Source: an uncultured Bacteroides sp. (lineage in GTDB: Bacteria > Bacteroidota > Bacteroidia > Bacteroidales > Bacteroidaceae). From it: DNA of 55,094 bases. Both the position numbers and the translations under genes were made by a program. Below are positions 21,637-30,746 of the stretch, piece after piece (position 1 is the first letter of the stretch; every line of letters begins with the position of its first letter). The DNA lies in NCBI GenBank assembly GCA_949289265.1, contig CASENE010000097.1:1-55094 (forward strand), given 5' to 3'. The notes beneath the pieces are model-generated. The model did no database searches. It was not told where the DNA came from and worked only from the letters and a program-made list of their open reading frames with translations.

Positions 21637-23814
21637 ATGAATGCAAAAAGATTCCGGTATCGTCTGGCCATGGGCGGTACTTTGTTTTTTGCTTGCGCCC
21701 TGATGGGCGGACAGGCAATGGCACAAGTCAAAGAGAAACGTGATTTCCCCTCTGACGAGCACATCACTGCTTTTGCGAATACCACTTTCTGCACGGCGTT
21801 CCTGAACGATAGGGGCGGATTGTACACGTTGCGCGACGTAGCCATCGTGGACATGAACGGCATCGACAAGATGGTCTTCAATCCCACGGGCAGCTCGCTG
21901 GCATTGATGCGGGGGGACAAGAACATCTCCATCTATTCTTTCCGCGAGCGCAATCGCCGTTTGTTTGAGTTGAAAGACAAACGGAAAGGGCTGAAAGACC
22001 GTGAAGTGCTGACGCTGGACAATCCCATCAACCTGACAGAAGAGCAAATCAAGGATTTGTCGAAGGGAAAAATCATGCCGTTGGCCATGTGTTATGCGCC
22101 CGATGCCCGCCATTTCGTCGTTTCCAATTCATTGGGAGAGATTATCATCTATGACACACGTGCCTACGAGCCTCAGGCCTACATTCAGGGTAAGTCCCTG
22201 GCTACGGTGTTGGCCGTAAGCTCTAACAACTATTTTATTGCCGCCGGTTCCGGCAAGAATATCGACGTTTGGAACTTTCAGACCAAGGAGTTGCGCAAGG
22301 CCGTTGCGATGACGGGCAATGTGGTGGGCTTCGATTTCTCCGCCGATGCCTCTCAGCTGGCCGTGGTGACGGACGACAACCGCCTGAGCATCCTCGACAC
22401 GAAAACGTGGGAGGTGGTTTATACCTTTGACAAGTTGGGTGGCAAGCTGTCGTCGCCTTCTTTCCACCCGCTGGGCAAGTATGTCGGCGTGGTGAAGGAC
22501 GGGAACGCCATCCTGGTGGTGAACCTGAAAAACGGCGCCGTGGAACAGACGTTGAACGAACCGATGGACGGCGTGCTGGCCAACCGCTTCTTCATCAATC
22601 AGCAGAACAGCGATGTGTTTATGGTTTCCAACCGTCCGCAGAGCCTGGTGTTCTGGGACGCCAACGGACTGAATCCCTTCTACGGCAAGTTGCTTAACGA
22701 CGAGGTGGATGCCCGTATGAACGAGTGGGTAAAGATGATGCAGGGCGAGTCGATGGAAGAATATGCCATCCGCGTGAACGACGAGACCCGCTTGAAGCAG
22801 CAGCAACTCTTCGCGCAGGAGGTGGCCACGGAACTGGCCGGCGACCGTCTGGCCATTGAAAACCCCTTTGTGGGCGAGTATAATGCGGCAGACAACAAGC
22901 TGAACATCGGATTCAAGACCTTGCCCACCATTGCCATCGAGGTGCCCGAAGGCGAAGTAGGGGACTTCAAGGACGGCAACCTGAAGTTCAACAATGCCGT
23001 GTATGTCCTCAACGACAAGGACGAGTTCGAACTGGCTTATGTGGAGGTGCTGAACGAAACTACGAACAAGGTGTATATCTACGACAACATCGGGCGCACC
23101 AAGTTGACTGCCCTCGAGGCCGACGAAAACTTTGTGCCTCTGGAAATCATGCAGCAGGCCAGCCGCGAAGAGGTGCAGTTGCAGGAAATCAAGCAGGCCG
23201 TGGTGGAAGAGAAGAAGCAGGAACAGTTGATTACCGAAAACACGCAGATTGACGTGAACACGGAAGTCGTGCCCGACGTGGATGCGAACGGAAATAAAAT
23301 CTATAACTACAAGGTCAGCTACCAGTATGAGGTAATCAACAAGGCTTTCTCCGCCAAGGAGGATTTCCCCTCGGGCGGCTATGACATCACGCGTTCCAAT
23401 GCCGCCATGTCGTTGATGAAGATTATCAAGGATGCCTTCGAGGGCGACTTCTCGAAATACCTGTCCGAAGGCAAGCAGGTGAAAATCATCATCACCGGCT
23501 CGGCCGACGCCAGTCCTATCCGTGGACGCATTGCCTATCGCGGACAATACGGGGAGTTTGTGGATGAACCCTACTACAAGGATGGCAACCTGGACAACAT
23601 CACGGTGACCAAGGCATCGGGCATTACGACGAACGAACAGCTGGCCCTGCTGCGTGCCGCCGGTGTGATGGACTATGTGGAAAAGAATGTCACGACGCTG
23701 CAGAATACGACCAACCAATACGAGTTCCATGTGGAAGTGGCCAAAGAGCGCGGCGGTGAGTTCCGCAAAATCAACGTGCAGTTTGTTATTGTAGACGCAT
23801 TTCCCGTGCAATAA
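21637..23814 (+). CDS. Secreted WD40-repeat protein with OmpA-like C-terminal region
   Basis: A 725-residue protein. A signal peptide ends at GGQAMAQ. Residues about 40-350 contain repeated beta-propeller blades (for example YFIAAGSGKNIDVWNFQTKE, QLAVVTDDNRLSILDTKTWE). A basic/glutamine-rich middle (about 510-545) follows. The C-terminus (KIIKDAFEGDF...VKIIITGSADASPI) resembles an OmpA-type domain that grips peptidoglycan. ATG 21637 is chosen because it leaves a standard signal peptide; in-frame ATGs lie 9 and 21 bases upstream. The caspase-like gene follows after 199 bases in the same orientation, so the two are plausible partners in the periplasm or at the outer membrane. No named family is certain. 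Confidence 0.7.
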   Translation: MNAKRFRYRLAMGGTLFFACALMGGQAMAQVKEKRDFPSDEHITAFANTTFCTAFLNDRGGLYTLRDVAIVDMNGIDKMVFNPTGSSLALMRGDKNISIYSFRERNRRLFELKDKRKGLKDREVLTLDNPINLTEEQIKDLSKGKIMPLAMCYAPDARHFVVSNSLGEIIIYDTRAYEPQAYIQGKSLATVLAVSSNNYFIAAGSGKNIDVWNFQTKELRKAVAMTGNVVGFDFSADASQLAVVTDDNRLSILDTKTWEVVYTFDKLGGKLSSPSFHPLGKYVGVVKDGNAILVVNLKNGAVEQTLNEPMDGVLANRFFINQQNSDVFMVSNRPQSLVFWDANGLNPFYGKLLNDEVDARMNEWVKMMQGESMEEYAIRVNDETRLKQQQLFAQEVATELAGDRLAIENPFVGEYNAADNKLNIGFKTLPTIAIEVPEGEVGDFKDGNLKFNNAVYVLNDKDEFELAYVEVLNETTNKVYIYDNIGRTKLTALEADENFVPLEIMQQASREEVQLQEIKQAVVEEKKQEQLITENTQIDVNTEVVPDVDANGNKIYNYKVSYQYEVINKAFSAKEDFPSGGYDITRSNAAMSLMKIIKDAFEGDFSKYLSEGKQVKIIITGSADASPIRGRIAYRGQYGEFVDEPYYKDGNLDNITVTKASGITTNEQLALLRAAGVMDYVEKNVTTLQNTTNQYEFHVEVAKERGGEFRKINVQFVIVDAFPVQ

Positions 23815-23833
23815 AGTAGGTGTTGGCTGCCGT

Positions 23834-23867
23834 CAAGTGCCTGTTGAGCGACGTAAACAGGCACTTG
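23834..23867. repeat. Perfect inverted repeat between the WD40 and caspase genes
   Basis: CAAGTGCCTGTT at 23834-23845 and its exact reverse complement at 23856-23867 enclose a 10-base loop; CTGC/GCAG flanks extend it. No T-run follows. It may be an RNA stem that separates expression of the two genes, or a terminator relying on other signals. Confidence 0.8.
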
Positions 23868-24013
23868 GCAGACGCAGTGACCATCTTGCAGACTGTTCAG
23901 AGGAAGTCCGGCCAATGTCTTTTCGGAAGAGGAGGCGTTGGCCCGGCTTCCTTGGTTGCTTGAAAGGCGGCATGCCTGACGACGAAAACCATGCAGAATT
24001 AATTATATAAGAT

Positions 24014-26824
24014 ATGAGACGTAAATTCACACTAACTGCTATTTTGTTCTTGCTGGTGGTATGTGGAAGCGTGAGGGCGCAGGATGCGGCCTCGGCCTCC
24101 CAGCGTGCCAACCAGCAATTTGTGCTTTATGAGAGCGAGCGGGACAAAGGCGGGACTCCGGATGCGATGTACGCCTATTTGTTGGAGAGCTACCGGGAGT
24201 ATCTGAAAGTCTTGTCCTCGCCCGGCAACGAGTCGTATCTGACCGGCGCCAAAAACCGTTTGCGCAGCATTTACTCCAGCCTGCTCGATGCGGCCATTTA
24301 TTATTCCAACCGGAAGGATGCGGCCAAGGGGCTGGACTTTGCCGCTGCCTACATCGAGTTGCCCAAGTTGCAGATATTCCGAAGCGAACTGCTGCCCAGG
24401 GCTTCCAACTATTCGTCGGTGGTCTACTTTGCGGCCGTGTCGGCCTACAACCTGCAGAAATATTCGCAGGCCATTGACCTGTTCAACGAATACCTGAACA
24501 CGGGCGACAAGACCCAGGAGAAGGACTGCTACGTCTACCTGAACCTCATCTATCTGTCCCAGAAGAGCTATGCCGAGCAAGAGAAGGTTCTGGAAGAAGC
24601 CATTGCCAAATACCCGGTTTCGCTGGACTTCCTCTATAACCTGGTGAACGTGCACATCGCCACGAACAACATGCCCAAGCTGCTGAGCGCCATCGACCGC
24701 ATCTTGGAGGTAGACCCCAACAACCAGCAGGTGCTGCCCATCAAGGCGCGCATCATGGAGATGCAGGGCAAGAACCAGGAAGCTTTGGACATATACAAGC
24801 GCCTGTATGCCCTGTCGCCCGACAGCTTTGAGCTGCTGACCGGCCTGGCCCGCGCCAACTTCAATGTGGCCACGGAGATTGTGAACAGCGGACTCACCAT
24901 TGCCAGCGATGCGGAATATGCGTTGGTGCGCCAGCGTGCTTCGGGCTATCTGCTGGAGGCCAAGGATTTGTTCCTGAAGATATTGGAGAAGGAGCCTACT
25001 TCGCAGAAATACATGCAGGGGCTGGCCGGGGTCTACCAGTATATGGACATGAAGCCGGAATACGAAGTGCTGTCTAAAATCATTGCCGACGGCGCTTCCT
25101 ATGCCACTTTCCCCGCACGCCTGACGGCCTACAACGAGGCGTTGAAGAAAATGCCGGCCGCCAATGCCACCGAGAACACGCCGATTCCCATGCCGATGGA
25201 GCCGGCACAGCTGGTCATCGTGGTGGACAGCTTCATGGACGGCAACAACAACAAGGTGATAGATGCCGGCGAGAGCTTTGCCGTGCAGTTCACCATCGAA
25301 AACCGGGGCAAGGGCGATGCATACAACATCCGCTTGCGTTTCTCCGAGCAACAGGGGTATGACGAATTCTTTGACGGCCCGCGCGAGCTGGACGGCGGAA
25401 ACATCCTGGCCGGGGCCTCCAAGACCTACACGTTCCGCTACCTGGTGAAGAAAGACCTGCCCACGGCCCTGGCCAAGATTAACCTCTATGCGTTCGAGGC
25501 CAACGGCTTCGATGCCGACCCGGCCGAGCTGGTGGTGAACACGCAGGAATATGCCATGCCGCGTCTGCGCGTGGCCGACCATCAGTTCTTTGCGGCCGAC
25601 GGCTCGTCCATCACCCTGGGCAAGAACGGTCGCCTGACCTTGGCCTTGCAGAACTATGGCGCCAAGACCGCCCGCAACGTGAAGCTGAACTTCAAACTGC
25701 CCCGCAATGTGTTTACCACGGACATGCCGGAGATGGTGATAGACAGCATCGCCCCGGGCGAGGTGGCCACGCTGGACTATGGGTTCCTGGTGAACAAGCG
25801 TTATGACGGCGACTCGATAGCGGTGCTGGTGTCGGTGAGCGAAGACACCCATTCGTCTTACCTGAACGAAGCCTACAAGGTGAAGCTGGGCGAATATCTG
25901 ACGGCATCCAGCGCCATCAAGATACAAGGCAATGTGGCCACGCGCAAGGTGGTGGCCAAGGACTACCACCTGACCTTCGACAGCGAGCTGCTGGAAGATG
26001 TGCCCGTGGGGGCGGTGAATCCGCATCGCTATGCCCTGGTGATTGGCAACGAGGACTACAGCATGACCGGCGCGAATGCCGAAATCAACGTGCCTTATGC
26101 CGTCAACGACGCCATGGTCTTCCGTGAATACTGCGTGCGTACCTTTGGCGTGCCCGACAATCAGATTCACATCATCCCCAACGCCACGGCCGGCATGATG
26201 CACGAACAGTTGGACTGGCTGATGAACATGGCCAGCGCCGACCCCGAAGCCGAACTGATTTTCTATTACTCCGGCCACGGCAACAACGACGAGGCCACGA
26301 AGGAACCCTACCTCCTGCCGGTGGACATCACGGGCAAGAACATCCGCCTGGGCATCTCGTTGGCCGACCTCTACAAGCGTCTGGCCAGCTATCCCATCAA
26401 GGGCGCCTATGTCTTCCTGGACGCCTGCTTCAGCGGCGGATACAAGAGCAACGCCCCGCTGATAGCCCAGAAAGGCGTGCGCGTAGTGCCCCGCATGGGC
26501 GTGCCTCAGGGACATACCTTGAGCTTCTCGTCCAGCAGCGGCGACCAGACTTCGAGCGTCTACCACGAAAAGAAGCAGGGCTATTACACCTACTTCCTCG
26601 TCAAGGCCATCAAGGATGCCCACGGCGACATCACGATGAAACAGCTGTTTGAGAAGACCAATGCCGACGTCAAGCAGGCCACGGCCCTGATAGGCAAGAT
26701 GCAGGAGCCCCAATACATGGTTTCGCCCACGTGGACCGACTGGGGAGACATCCGTCTGAGAACGCCCCTGCCCGAAGAGGCAGCAGGACAGGCCGCCAAC
26801 GGCCAGCCGGTTGAGGCCAACTAA
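24014..26824 (+). CDS. Exported caspase-like protease (peptidase C14) with TPR and Ig-like domains
   Basis: A 936-residue protein with a signal peptide (ILFLLVVCGSVRAQ). Residues about 40-370 form TPR-like helical repeats (YSQAIDLFNEYLNTGDKTQE and following). Two CARDB-like beta domains occupy roughly 395-640 (SFAVQFTIENRGKGDAYNI; LTLALQNYGAKTARNVKL). The caspase domain (about 665-920) starts HRYALVIGNEDYS; the dyad is His755 in IFYYSGHGNND and Cys805 in FLDACFSGGYKS. Such proteases usually cut after Arg or Lys. Its export and its WD40/OmpA-like neighbour suggest a periplasmic role, but substrates and triggers are unknown. A strong terminator follows. Confidence 0.85.
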   Translation: MRRKFTLTAILFLLVVCGSVRAQDAASASQRANQQFVLYESERDKGGTPDAMYAYLLESYREYLKVLSSPGNESYLTGAKNRLRSIYSSLLDAAIYYSNRKDAAKGLDFAAAYIELPKLQIFRSELLPRASNYSSVVYFAAVSAYNLQKYSQAIDLFNEYLNTGDKTQEKDCYVYLNLIYLSQKSYAEQEKVLEEAIAKYPVSLDFLYNLVNVHIATNNMPKLLSAIDRILEVDPNNQQVLPIKARIMEMQGKNQEALDIYKRLYALSPDSFELLTGLARANFNVATEIVNSGLTIASDAEYALVRQRASGYLLEAKDLFLKILEKEPTSQKYMQGLAGVYQYMDMKPEYEVLSKIIADGASYATFPARLTAYNEALKKMPAANATENTPIPMPMEPAQLVIVVDSFMDGNNNKVIDAGESFAVQFTIENRGKGDAYNIRLRFSEQQGYDEFFDGPRELDGGNILAGASKTYTFRYLVKKDLPTALAKINLYAFEANGFDADPAELVVNTQEYAMPRLRVADHQFFAADGSSITLGKNGRLTLALQNYGAKTARNVKLNFKLPRNVFTTDMPEMVIDSIAPGEVATLDYGFLVNKRYDGDSIAVLVSVSEDTHSSYLNEAYKVKLGEYLTASSAIKIQGNVATRKVVAKDYHLTFDSELLEDVPVGAVNPHRYALVIGNEDYSMTGANAEINVPYAVNDAMVFREYCVRTFGVPDNQIHIIPNATAGMMHEQLDWLMNMASADPEAELIFYYSGHGNNDEATKEPYLLPVDITGKNIRLGISLADLYKRLASYPIKGAYVFLDACFSGGYKSNAPLIAQKGVRVVPRMGVPQGHTLSFSSSSGDQTSSVYHEKKQGYYTYFLVKAIKDAHGDITMKQLFEKTNADVKQATALIGKMQEPQYMVSPTWTDWGDIRLRTPLPEEAAGQAANGQPVEAN

Positions 26825-26850
26825 GGCCGCTGAGGGAAGAACATAAGCAT

Positions 26851-26900
26851 CAGGCAGATGGAGCGAGGACTGTACAGGCAGTCTCCGTTCCATCTGCCTG
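26851..26900 (+). terminator. Terminator after the caspase-like gene
   Basis: CAGGCAGATGGA at 26851-26862 pairs exactly with TCCATCTGCCTG at 26889-26900; inner ACTG/CAGT bases extend the stem. ATTTGTTT follows. It lies 26 bases after the caspase stop codon. Confidence 0.8.
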
Positions 26901-27011
26901 ATTTGTTTGTATACTCCTGACACCTATTTATATTATGCGATAAAAAACAGTTGTCCGCCGGATAAAACTCCCAATCCGCTGCCAAAAGTTCGCAATCTAC
27001 GGGAAAAACTG

Positions 27012-27095
27012 TAAATTTAGGCTGGATTTACATAAATCTAACCTGGATTTATGTAAATTTAGACTGAATTTATGTAAATCCAGCCTGGATTTATA
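27012..27095. repeat. Four-copy 21-bp tandem array
   Basis: Exact 21-base period: units begin at 27012, 27033, 27054 and 27075, with consensus TAAATYTARCCTGGATTTAT followed by one more base. Units one and four also form an 18-bp perfect inverted repeat (27020-27037 with 27068-27085, arm GGCTGGATTTACATAAAT), so the array can fold as a large hairpin. It is very AT-rich and occupies the middle of a 542-base gap (26825-27366) that otherwise holds only the terminator at its start and the promoter at its end. Confidence 0.92.
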
Positions 27096-27285
27096 CTTTT
27101 TCTAAGACATCGGCAACTTTTCCCCGCGGATTGGCCCGCTTTGGGGGGCTGGAAAGGGAGAAAAACGGTGTCCTTCCCCGCTTCCCGGGCCGGGACATCG
27201 GTCTTTCAAACCTTTGACTGCGAGGCAGGCGAACCCTAAATAAGCTGAAGTTTTATTTTTTTTAAGAAGTAAGGCGGGTTTTTCT

Positions 27286-27316
27286 TTTGAAACAAACTGA
27301 AAAAGTGTCATCTTTG
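27286..27316 (+). promoter_or_regulatory. Promoter for the outer-membrane barrel gene
   Basis: TTTG at 27286-27289, a 19-base spacer, and CATCTTTG at 27309-27316 (one mismatch from TAnnTTTG). It lies 50 bases before the start codon of the barrel gene and probably drives the barrel-lptC-CNNM run. Confidence 0.6.
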
Positions 27317-27366
27317 CAGGCAGTTTTCCGCTATTGGAAAAGTTGAATTGATTTTTTACGATAAGA

Positions 27367-28626
27367 ATGACGAAGTACAGACACACGCTTTTGGCGCTTT
27401 TGCTCACGATGTTTGCCGGTGTGGCGCTTGCCCAGAACAATACGAATTCACCTTATACCAGATACGGGTACGGACAACTGACAGACCCGGGTTCGGCTAA
27501 CAGCAGGGGCATGGGAGGCGTCGCTTATGCGTTGCGCGACAAGTATCATGTCAATTTTGCCAATCCGGCCTCGTATTCGGCGGTCGATTCGCTGACGTTT
27601 ATCTTCGACGGCGGCATCACCCTGCAGAACACGAACTTCAGCAACGGCACGGTGCGGAAAAACGCCAAGAACTCCAGCTTCGACTACATCACCATGCAGT
27701 TCCGGGCAGCCAAGTGGGCCGGCATCAGCCTCGGCTTGCTTCCCTATGCCAACGTGGGCTACAGCTTTGGCGAGTCGCGCGAGAATCCCGACCTTTCGTC
27801 GGCAGCCAGCCAGGTGACATATAGCGGCGACGGAGGCCTGCATCAGTTGTATCTCGGAGCCGGCTTCAAGCTGCTGAAGAACCTGTCTGTGGGCGCCAAT
27901 ATCTCTTATTTCTGGGGCAGCATTTCGCGCACGCAGATGCTGAGTTTCCCCAACTCCAGTGAGATATTCTCGTCGATTGTCTCCACGTCGGCCAATTTGA
28001 AGAGCTACAAGCTGGACATCGGAGCCCAATATACCCAGAACTTCGGCAAGAAGCACGCGCTGACCTTGGGCGTTGTCTTTTCGCCGGGCCACGACCTGAA
28101 CAGCACGGCCGTGGAGGCCCGTCAGACCGGCACCGACGCCAATGCCACGGTGAGCCAGACCGACATCACCGGCAGTTTCGGCATTCCCACCACGTGGGGC
28201 GGCGGCCTGGCCTACGAATACGACCAACGCCTGACAGTGGCTGCCGATGTCATGTTGCAGAACTGGGACGAGGTGTCCTATATGGGCGAGAAAGACGTAT
28301 TCTGCCGTCGGGGCAAGGTGGCCCTGGGCGCGGAGTTCATGCCCAATCCTTTCAGCCGCAGCTACCTGGGACGCATCAAGTATCGGGTGGGCGCCTATTA
28401 TTCCAAGCCTTATTATAAGATAGCCAACCAACGTGCTGCCAACGAATACGGGGTAAGCGCCGGCTTCGGCCTGCCCATCCCTCGGACTCGTTCGCTGGTC
28501 AGCGTGTCTGCGCAATACGTCCGCGTCAAGGGCACTACAGCCCAGTTCCTGGACGAGAATACCCTGCGCCTGTGCATCGGCATTACGTTCAACGAGCGCT
28601 GGTTCTTCAAGCGCAAGGTGGATTGA
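27367..28626 (+). CDS. Outer-membrane beta-barrel protein (OmpP1/FadL-like)
   Basis: A 419-residue protein with a signal peptide (LTMFAGVALAQ) followed by NSPYTRYGYGQLTDPGSANSRGMGG and NFANPASYSAVDSLTF. The conserved 'RG.GG...A..NPAS' start is characteristic of Bacteroidetes OmpP1/FadL-type barrels. Alternating hydrophobic strands run to the C-terminus (LRLCIGITFNERWFFKRK). It lies ten bases before lptC in the same direction, an order I associate with Bacteroides genomes. The substrate is unknown; transport of hydrophobic compounds or a role in envelope assembly are possibilities. Confidence 0.75.
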   Translation: MTKYRHTLLALLLTMFAGVALAQNNTNSPYTRYGYGQLTDPGSANSRGMGGVAYALRDKYHVNFANPASYSAVDSLTFIFDGGITLQNTNFSNGTVRKNAKNSSFDYITMQFRAAKWAGISLGLLPYANVGYSFGESRENPDLSSAASQVTYSGDGGLHQLYLGAGFKLLKNLSVGANISYFWGSISRTQMLSFPNSSEIFSSIVSTSANLKSYKLDIGAQYTQNFGKKHALTLGVVFSPGHDLNSTAVEARQTGTDANATVSQTDITGSFGIPTTWGGGLAYEYDQRLTVAADVMLQNWDEVSYMGEKDVFCRRGKVALGAEFMPNPFSRSYLGRIKYRVGAYYSKPYYKIANQRAANEYGVSAGFGLPIPRTRSLVSVSAQYVRVKGTTAQFLDENTLRLCIGITFNERWFFKRKVD

Positions 28627-28636
28627 GGTGAAAGCC

Positions 28637-29356
28637 ATGTGTGTGACGGATACCGGAAATACGGACAGGCGGCGTTGCGGATGGCGGGCGTGCATAGGGA
28701 TGTCGTGCTTGCTGTGGCTGCTGCTGTCGTCTTGTTCCGGGCGGCATAAACAGATGGGTGCGGCCATCACGGAGCGCGACTCGTTGCCGGTGATGGACAC
28801 GCGGGGAGTGACGACGCTGGTTTCCGACTCCGGCTTGATACGCTATCGCATCCTGACGGAAGAATGGCTGGTGTACGACCGCAAGGAACCGCCCTATTGG
28901 GCCTTCGAGAAAGGGGTTTATGTGGAAAAGTTCGACACGCTGTTTCAGGTGGAGGCCAACATCAAGGCCGACACCGCCTACTTCTACAATAAAGAGGAGT
29001 TGTGGAAGCTGATGGGGAACGTGCACATCCAGAACCTGAAGGGCGAGCAGTTTGATACGGAATTGCTTTATTGGGACCAGAAGAAGGGGCGGGTCTATTC
29101 CGACCGTTTCATCCGCATCGAGCAACCCGACCGGATCATCACCGGGAGGGGATTCGAGTCTAACCAGGAGATGACGATTTATACCATCCACAAGCCGGAA
29201 GGCATCTTCTACGTGGAAGACGAGCAGACCGCCGCGCCGGACAGTCTCCGGACGGATTCCGCGACGGTTGCGGCGGACACGGTGCGCCCCATGCCGGCTG
29301 ACACGCTGCGGGTACGCCCTGCGCGGTTGCAGAAAGTTCGGCGGCAAGAAAGGTAG
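28637..29356 (+). CDS. lptC: LPS export periplasmic/lipid-anchored protein LptC
   Basis: A 239-residue protein with a lipobox-like LLWLLLSSCSG near residues 23-34. The body has the LptC/OstA-like jellyroll repeats: KADTAYFYNKEELWKLMGNV, IQNLKGEQFDTELLYWDQKK and GRVYSDRFIRIEQPDRIITG, which are typical. It should pass lipopolysaccharide from the inner-membrane LptBFG complex to the periplasmic bridge. Start choice: ATG 28637 has GAGGTG seven bases upstream; ATG 28700 would give a shorter, more usual signal peptide. The C-terminal Ser/Thr/Pro/Arg-rich tail is variable. Confidence 0.85.
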   Translation: MCVTDTGNTDRRRCGWRACIGMSCLLWLLLSSCSGRHKQMGAAITERDSLPVMDTRGVTTLVSDSGLIRYRILTEEWLVYDRKEPPYWAFEKGVYVEKFDTLFQVEANIKADTAYFYNKEELWKLMGNVHIQNLKGEQFDTELLYWDQKKGRVYSDRFIRIEQPDRIITGRGFESNQEMTIYTIHKPEGIFYVEDEQTAAPDSLRTDSATVAADTVRPMPADTLRVRPARLQKVRRQER

Positions 29357-29364
29357 TCAAGGCG

Positions 29365-30621
29365 ATGGAAACAATAGGATATTTATTGACGGCAATCGTG
29401 CTTTCCACGTTCTTTTCGGGGATGGCCGTGGCCTTTGCCTCGATGGACAAGGTGCGTTTCGAGATGGCCAAAGACTTGCATTGGGACGCACGCATCATCA
29501 CGCTTTTCCTACATCATTCCGGCAGTTTCCGTTCATCCATGTTGGTGGGCAGCCACATTGCCCTGGTGGTCTACGTGCTTTGCGTGGCCGTCCTGGTGGA
29601 GAGATACTGGCCTGTGGAGACGGGGGGCGAAGCCATTTTCCTGCCGGTGCTGCAGGTGGTGATAGCGGTGGCCCTCATCCTGTTCACCAGTGAGTTCCTG
29701 CCCCGCACCCTGTTCAAGGAGCATCCCAACCGCATGTTGCGTCTCTTTGCCGTCCCCCTCCTGCTCAGTTATGTCTTGTTGTGTCCTCTTTCGTGGCTGC
29801 TTTCGTCCTGCTCCCGGCTGTTGTTGCGGCTGGTGGGTCTGAAAATCAACAAGAAGGCCTCGGACAAGGCTTTCGGCAAGGTGGAGTTCGACCGTTTTGT
29901 GCAGCAGAGCCTGGAGGAGGTGGAGGATGAGAAAGAACTGGACGAGGAAGTCCGCATCTTTCAGAACGCGCTGGACTTTTCCAACGTGAAGATACGCGAC
30001 TGCATGGTGCCCCGCACGGAGGTGGTGGCCGTGGAACAGACAGAATCGCTGGAACATCTGCGCAGTCTCTTCGTGGAATCGGGCTTGTCGAAAATCATCG
30101 TCTACGACGGAAACATCGACCGGGTGACAGGATACATCCACTCCTCTGAGATGTTCCGCAACCCGGCAGACTGGCGCCGGTGCGTCAAGTCCATCCCCAT
30201 CGTGCCCGAAACCATGCAGGCGCACAAGCTGATGCAACTCTTCATGCAGCAGAAGAAGACCCTGGCCGTGGTGGTGGACGAGTTTGGCGGCACGTCGGGC
30301 ATCGTCTCGCTGGAAGACCTGGTGGAAGAAATCTTTGGCGATATCGAGGACGAACATGATAATACGTCGTACGTCTGCAAGCAGGTGGGCGCGGGCGAAT
30401 ACGTGCTTTCCGCCCGCCTGGAAATCGAGAAGGTCAACGAAACTTTCGATTTGGACTTGCCCGAATCGGATGATTATCAGACAGTGGGCGGATTGATACT
30501 GAACCGTTATCAGAATTTCCCCAAGTTGCACGAGGTGGTGACGGTGGGGCGGTACCAGTTCAAAATCCTGCGCGTGACAGCCACAAAAATAGAACTTGTG
30601 CGCTTGAAAGTCACAGAATAA
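29365..30621 (+). CDS. CNNM/CorC-family transporter-like protein (HlyC/CorC, GldE-like)
   Basis: A 418-residue protein with an N-terminal DUF21/CNNM membrane domain (about residues 1-180, hydrophobic segments including TAIVLSTFFSGMAVAFASMD), a CBS pair (about 200-325, starting IRDCMVPRTEVVAVEQTESL and ending VVVDEFGGTSGIVSLEDLVE), and a C-terminal CorC_HlyC domain (about 335-418, DDYQTVGGLILNRY). Members are proposed Mg2+ or Na+/Mg2+ transporters. Nine bases separate it from lptC. In Bacteroidetes the same family includes GldE, which cannot be distinguished here. Confidence 0.85.
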   Translation: METIGYLLTAIVLSTFFSGMAVAFASMDKVRFEMAKDLHWDARIITLFLHHSGSFRSSMLVGSHIALVVYVLCVAVLVERYWPVETGGEAIFLPVLQVVIAVALILFTSEFLPRTLFKEHPNRMLRLFAVPLLLSYVLLCPLSWLLSSCSRLLLRLVGLKINKKASDKAFGKVEFDRFVQQSLEEVEDEKELDEEVRIFQNALDFSNVKIRDCMVPRTEVVAVEQTESLEHLRSLFVESGLSKIIVYDGNIDRVTGYIHSSEMFRNPADWRRCVKSIPIVPETMQAHKLMQLFMQQKKTLAVVVDEFGGTSGIVSLEDLVEEIFGDIEDEHDNTSYVCKQVGAGEYVLSARLEIEKVNETFDLDLPESDDYQTVGGLILNRYQNFPKLHEVVTVGRYQFKILRVTATKIELVRLKVTE

Positions 30622-30746
30622 AGCCCGTAGATGCAATTTTTTGTGGAATCTGTAGACGCTTATTCGCATTTTTTGTATCTTCGTGCGCTCAAATGAAAGG
30701 TTATGAGAGAATAATAAGAAAACAATAAATAATCGTATTAACAAAA

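Noticed and set aside
22129-23811. A 560-codon minus-strand frame opposite the WD40/OmpA-like gene
   Set aside because: Same codon-bias shadow: histidine- and leucine-rich, no domain, and fully covered by a plausible exported protein on the other strand.
24032-26923. A 963-codon open frame on the minus strand opposite the caspase-like gene
   Set aside because: The plus strand encodes a protein with signal peptide, TPRs and an intact caspase dyad. The antisense frame has a His/Gly/Val-rich translation with no recognisable domain and arises from strong third-position codon bias.
26825-27366. The repeat array as a CRISPR
   Set aside because: The 21-base units are contiguous with no unique spacers, and no cas genes are in the window.
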